From: an uncultured Alistipes sp.
GTDB taxonomy: Bacteria > Bacteroidota > Bacteroidia > Bacteroidales > Rikenellaceae
Direction of reading: 5' to 3'
Length of the DNA stretch: 38,646 nt
Assembly: GCF_949296715.1 (NCBI RefSeq)
Contig: NZ_CASFQD010000011.1
Coordinates: 1 to 38,646, forward strand
Shown here: in pieces, positions 35,522 to 38,646 of the stretch
Numbering within the stretch: position 1 is the stretch's first letter
How the letters are laid out: each line of letters starts with the position of its first letter
The notes under the pieces: model-generated
Seen by the model: the letters and a program-made list of their open reading frames with translations, nothing else
Databases searched by the model: none
What the model was told of the DNA's origin: nothing
Translations under genes and position numbers: made by a program

Positions 35522-37003
35522 TTATTCGAGTTCCCAGTCCGATCCGTCCTTGCGGTCCTTGACGCGGATGCCTGCGGCGGAAAGCCCGTCGCGGATGCGG
35601 TCCGACGCGGCCCAGTCCTTCGCGGCGCGGGCCTTGAGGCGCTCGGCCAGGAGCATCTCCACGAGCGGCGTCACATAGTCGCGCCCGGCAGCCGCTCCGG
35701 CGGCCTTCTCGTCCTTCAGGCCGAGGATGTCGAAGGCGTAGCGGCGCACCGTCGCACGCAGCGCCTCGAGGTCGGCGGCGGTGATCGTCTGCGTGCCGTC
35801 GGCCAGCTGGTTGATGTGGCGCACCCAGTCGAAGAGCGCCGAGATGACCATCGGCGAATTCAGATCGTCGGCCATCGCCTCGGCGCAGCGGCGCTCCAGC
35901 TCGGCGGGATCGACCGTCGACTTTTCGGAGGGCTTGATGCGCCCGAGCGTCTCAATGCCCTTCATCAGGCGGTCGAGGCCCTTCTCGGCGGCCTGCAGGG
36001 CCTCGTTCGAGAAGTCGAGCGTCGAGCGGTAGTGGGCCTGCAGGATGAAGAAGCGGATCGTCATCGGCGAGTAGGCCTGCTCCAGCAGCCGGTGGCTGCC
36101 GGTGAAGAGCTCCTCGAGCGTGATGAAGTTGCCGAGCGACTTGCCCATCTTCTGGCCGTTGATCGTAATCATGTTGTTGTGCACCCAGTAGCGTGCCGAA
36201 TCGTGGCCGAGGGCCGCCGTCGACTGCGCGATCTCGCACTCGTGGTGCGGGAACATGAGGTCCATGCCGCCGCCGTGGATGTCAAACCGCTCGCCCAGGT
36301 AGCGCGTCGACATGGCCGAGCACTCCATGTGCCAGCCGGGAAAACCGTCGCTCCAGGGCGAGGGCCAGCGCATGATGTGTTCGGGCGCGGCCTTCTTCCA
36401 GAGGGCGAAGTCGTAGGAGTGGCGCTTGTCGCCCTGGCCGTCCAGCTCGCGCGTGTTGGCGATGATGTCGTCGAGGTTGCGGCCCGAGAGGCGCCCGTAG
36501 TTGTACCTGGCGTTGTACTTCTCGACGTCGAAATAGACCGAACCGTTCGAGACGTAGGCAAAGCCCTGGTCGAGAATATGCTGCACGAAGGCGATCTGCT
36601 CGATGATGTGGCCCGAGGCGCACGGCTCGATCGAGGGCGACTCGACGTTGAGCGCATCCATCGCCCGGTGGTAGCGCTCCGTGTAGTAGTGCGCCACCTC
36701 CATGGGTTCGAGCTGCTCGAGGCGCGCCTTCTTGGCGATCTTGTCCTCACCCTCGTCGGCGTCGTGCTCGAGGTGCCCCACGTCGGTGATGTTGCGCACG
36801 TAGCGCACCTTGTAGCCCAGCGACTTGAGGTAGCGGAACAGCAGGTCGAAGGTCACGGCCGGGCGTGCATGGCCCAGATGGGGGTCGCCGTAGACGGTCG
36901 GACCGCAGACATACATCCCCACGCGACCGGGGGTCAGGGGCTCGAACTCCTCCTTGCGGCGGGTGAGCGTATTGTAAAGCACGAGTTTCGTCTCCATAGT
37001 CAT
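35522..37003 (-). CDS. cysS: Cysteine--tRNA ligase
   Basis: 493 residues from the ATG at 37003 (MTMETKLVLYNTLTRRKEEF); an ATG two codons on is possible. Class I features: HLGH (HIGH box) in GDPHLGHARPAVTFD, KMGKSLGN (KMSKS box, with Gly for the first Ser), and zinc ligands in MYVCGPTVYG, HMECSAM and FPHHECE. The C-terminal KDWAASDRIRDGLSAAGIRVKD fits the usual end. It loads cysteine onto tRNA-Cys. It is the first gene of the five-gene operon that ends with prfB; a minus-strand TAATTTTG element lies 15 bp upstream. Confidence 0.97.
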   Translation of the reverse strand: MTMETKLVLYNTLTRRKEEFEPLTPGRVGMYVCGPTVYGDPHLGHARPAVTFDLLFRYLKSLGYKVRYVRNITDVGHLEHDADEGEDKIAKKARLEQLEPMEVAHYYTERYHRAMDALNVESPSIEPCASGHIIEQIAFVQHILDQGFAYVSNGSVYFDVEKYNARYNYGRLSGRNLDDIIANTRELDGQGDKRHSYDFALWKKAAPEHIMRWPSPWSDGFPGWHMECSAMSTRYLGERFDIHGGGMDLMFPHHECEIAQSTAALGHDSARYWVHNNMITINGQKMGKSLGNFITLEELFTGSHRLLEQAYSPMTIRFFILQAHYRSTLDFSNEALQAAEKGLDRLMKGIETLGRIKPSEKSTVDPAELERRCAEAMADDLNSPMVISALFDWVRHINQLADGTQTITAADLEALRATVRRYAFDILGLKDEKAAGAAAGRDYVTPLVEMLLAERLKARAAKDWAASDRIRDGLSAAGIRVKDRKDGSDWELE

Positions 37004-37017
37004 GATGGTTTTTCCTG

Positions 37018-37025
37018 CAAAATTA
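37018..37025 (-). promoter_or_regulatory. -7 element for the cysS operon
   Basis: The minus strand reads TAATTTTG (TAnnTTTG), 15 bp before the cysS ATG. No clear -33 box is seen. Confidence 0.4.
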
Positions 37026-37066
37026 ACAAATTTCATCGACATGCGCCCCATTTCGGGAAATAATCC

Positions 37067-37074
37067 TACCTTTG
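37067..37074 (+). promoter_or_regulatory. -7 element for the DEAD-box helicase gene
   Basis: TACCTTTG matches TAnnTTTG. A start near 37081 would give an unusually long leader of about 165 nt. The -33 region is poor. Confidence 0.4.
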
Positions 37075-37086
37075 CCGCGCACAAAA

Positions 37087-37132
37087 CCGCTGCGGCGGAG
37101 CCCGCCCGGGCTTCGGTCCACACCCGCAGCGG
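37087..37132 (+). promoter_or_regulatory. Structured 5' leader of the DEAD-box helicase gene
   Basis: CCGCTGCGG (37087-37095) pairs perfectly with CCGCAGCGG (37124-37132) and encloses an inner hairpin AGCCC/GGGCT (37099-37112). A further hairpin, GCGGCC-CGCA-GGCCGC, lies in the second half of the leader. Long structured leaders are known on mRNAs of cold-induced DEAD-box helicases; a regulatory role here is inference. Confidence 0.4.
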
Positions 37133-37244
37133 AGGAGAACGAAGCGCGGCGGCTGTCGCGCACCCCGACCCGACACGCGGCCCGCAGGCCGCACGACCCG
37201 GACCCCGGCGGTCCGGACCCGAACAAAACACGACACTTGCAACG

Positions 37245-38646
<1,402 letters not shown>

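Overview
The window looks like chromosomal DNA of a high-GC member of the Bacteroidales, most likely an Alistipes-like (Rikenellaceae) gut bacterium. The support is an LptD of the Bacteroidetes type, many upstream elements matching the Bacteroidales promoter (TTTG, about 19 bp, TAnnTTTG), starts without Shine-Dalgarno sequences, a fimbrillin-like lipoprotein preceded by a short VEQGFAAS peptide, a BACON domain, paired short chromate transporters and a NamZ (DUF1343) protein. Genus assignment is inference.

Layout. (1) 1-2564: 3' part of lptD. (2) 3048-7370: a surface locus of visibly lower GC, with a promoter, a 56-aa peptide gene carrying a G9 tract, a 970-residue multidomain lipoprotein and, in the same frame after one TGA, a non-specific endonuclease module. 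(3) 7712-9319: nucleoside permease (minus) and tRNA-Gln(CTG). (4) 9502-13974: two tandem M3 metallopeptidase lipoproteins (minus). (5) 14083-23251: rsmE, then a six-gene operon for a hydrogenase-4/complex-I-like membrane complex, followed without a gap by two chromate-transporter genes. (6) 23331-26404 (minus): small membrane protein, rRNA-methyltransferase-like protein and U32 protein. (7) 26623-28851: serS, a 2[4Fe-4S] ferredoxin, a 24-codon lipoprotein-like ORF and a sugar O-acetyltransferase. (8) 28966-31166: divergent namZ and an unrecognised secreted protein. (9) 31365-37003 (minus): tight operon cysS, pfkB-type kinase, MATE exporter, cytidylate-kinase-like protein, prfB. (10) 37245-end: DEAD-box RNA helicase, cut by the window edge.

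The most interesting system is the complex at 14882-22137. Its membrane arm (HyfB, HyfC, HyfE and HyfF homologues) keeps most residues expected for ion translocation. In the peripheral arm all four [NiFe] cysteine positions of the large subunit and all four proximal-cluster cysteine positions of the small subunit are replaced. The fused ferredoxin domain keeps exactly the four cysteines needed for one of its two clusters. This fits the poorly understood energy-converting-hydrogenase-related (Ehr) class and not a working hydrogenase; substrate and electron route are unknown. The second notable locus is the surface nuclease split by an in-frame TGA, together with its upstream peptide gene and G9 tract.
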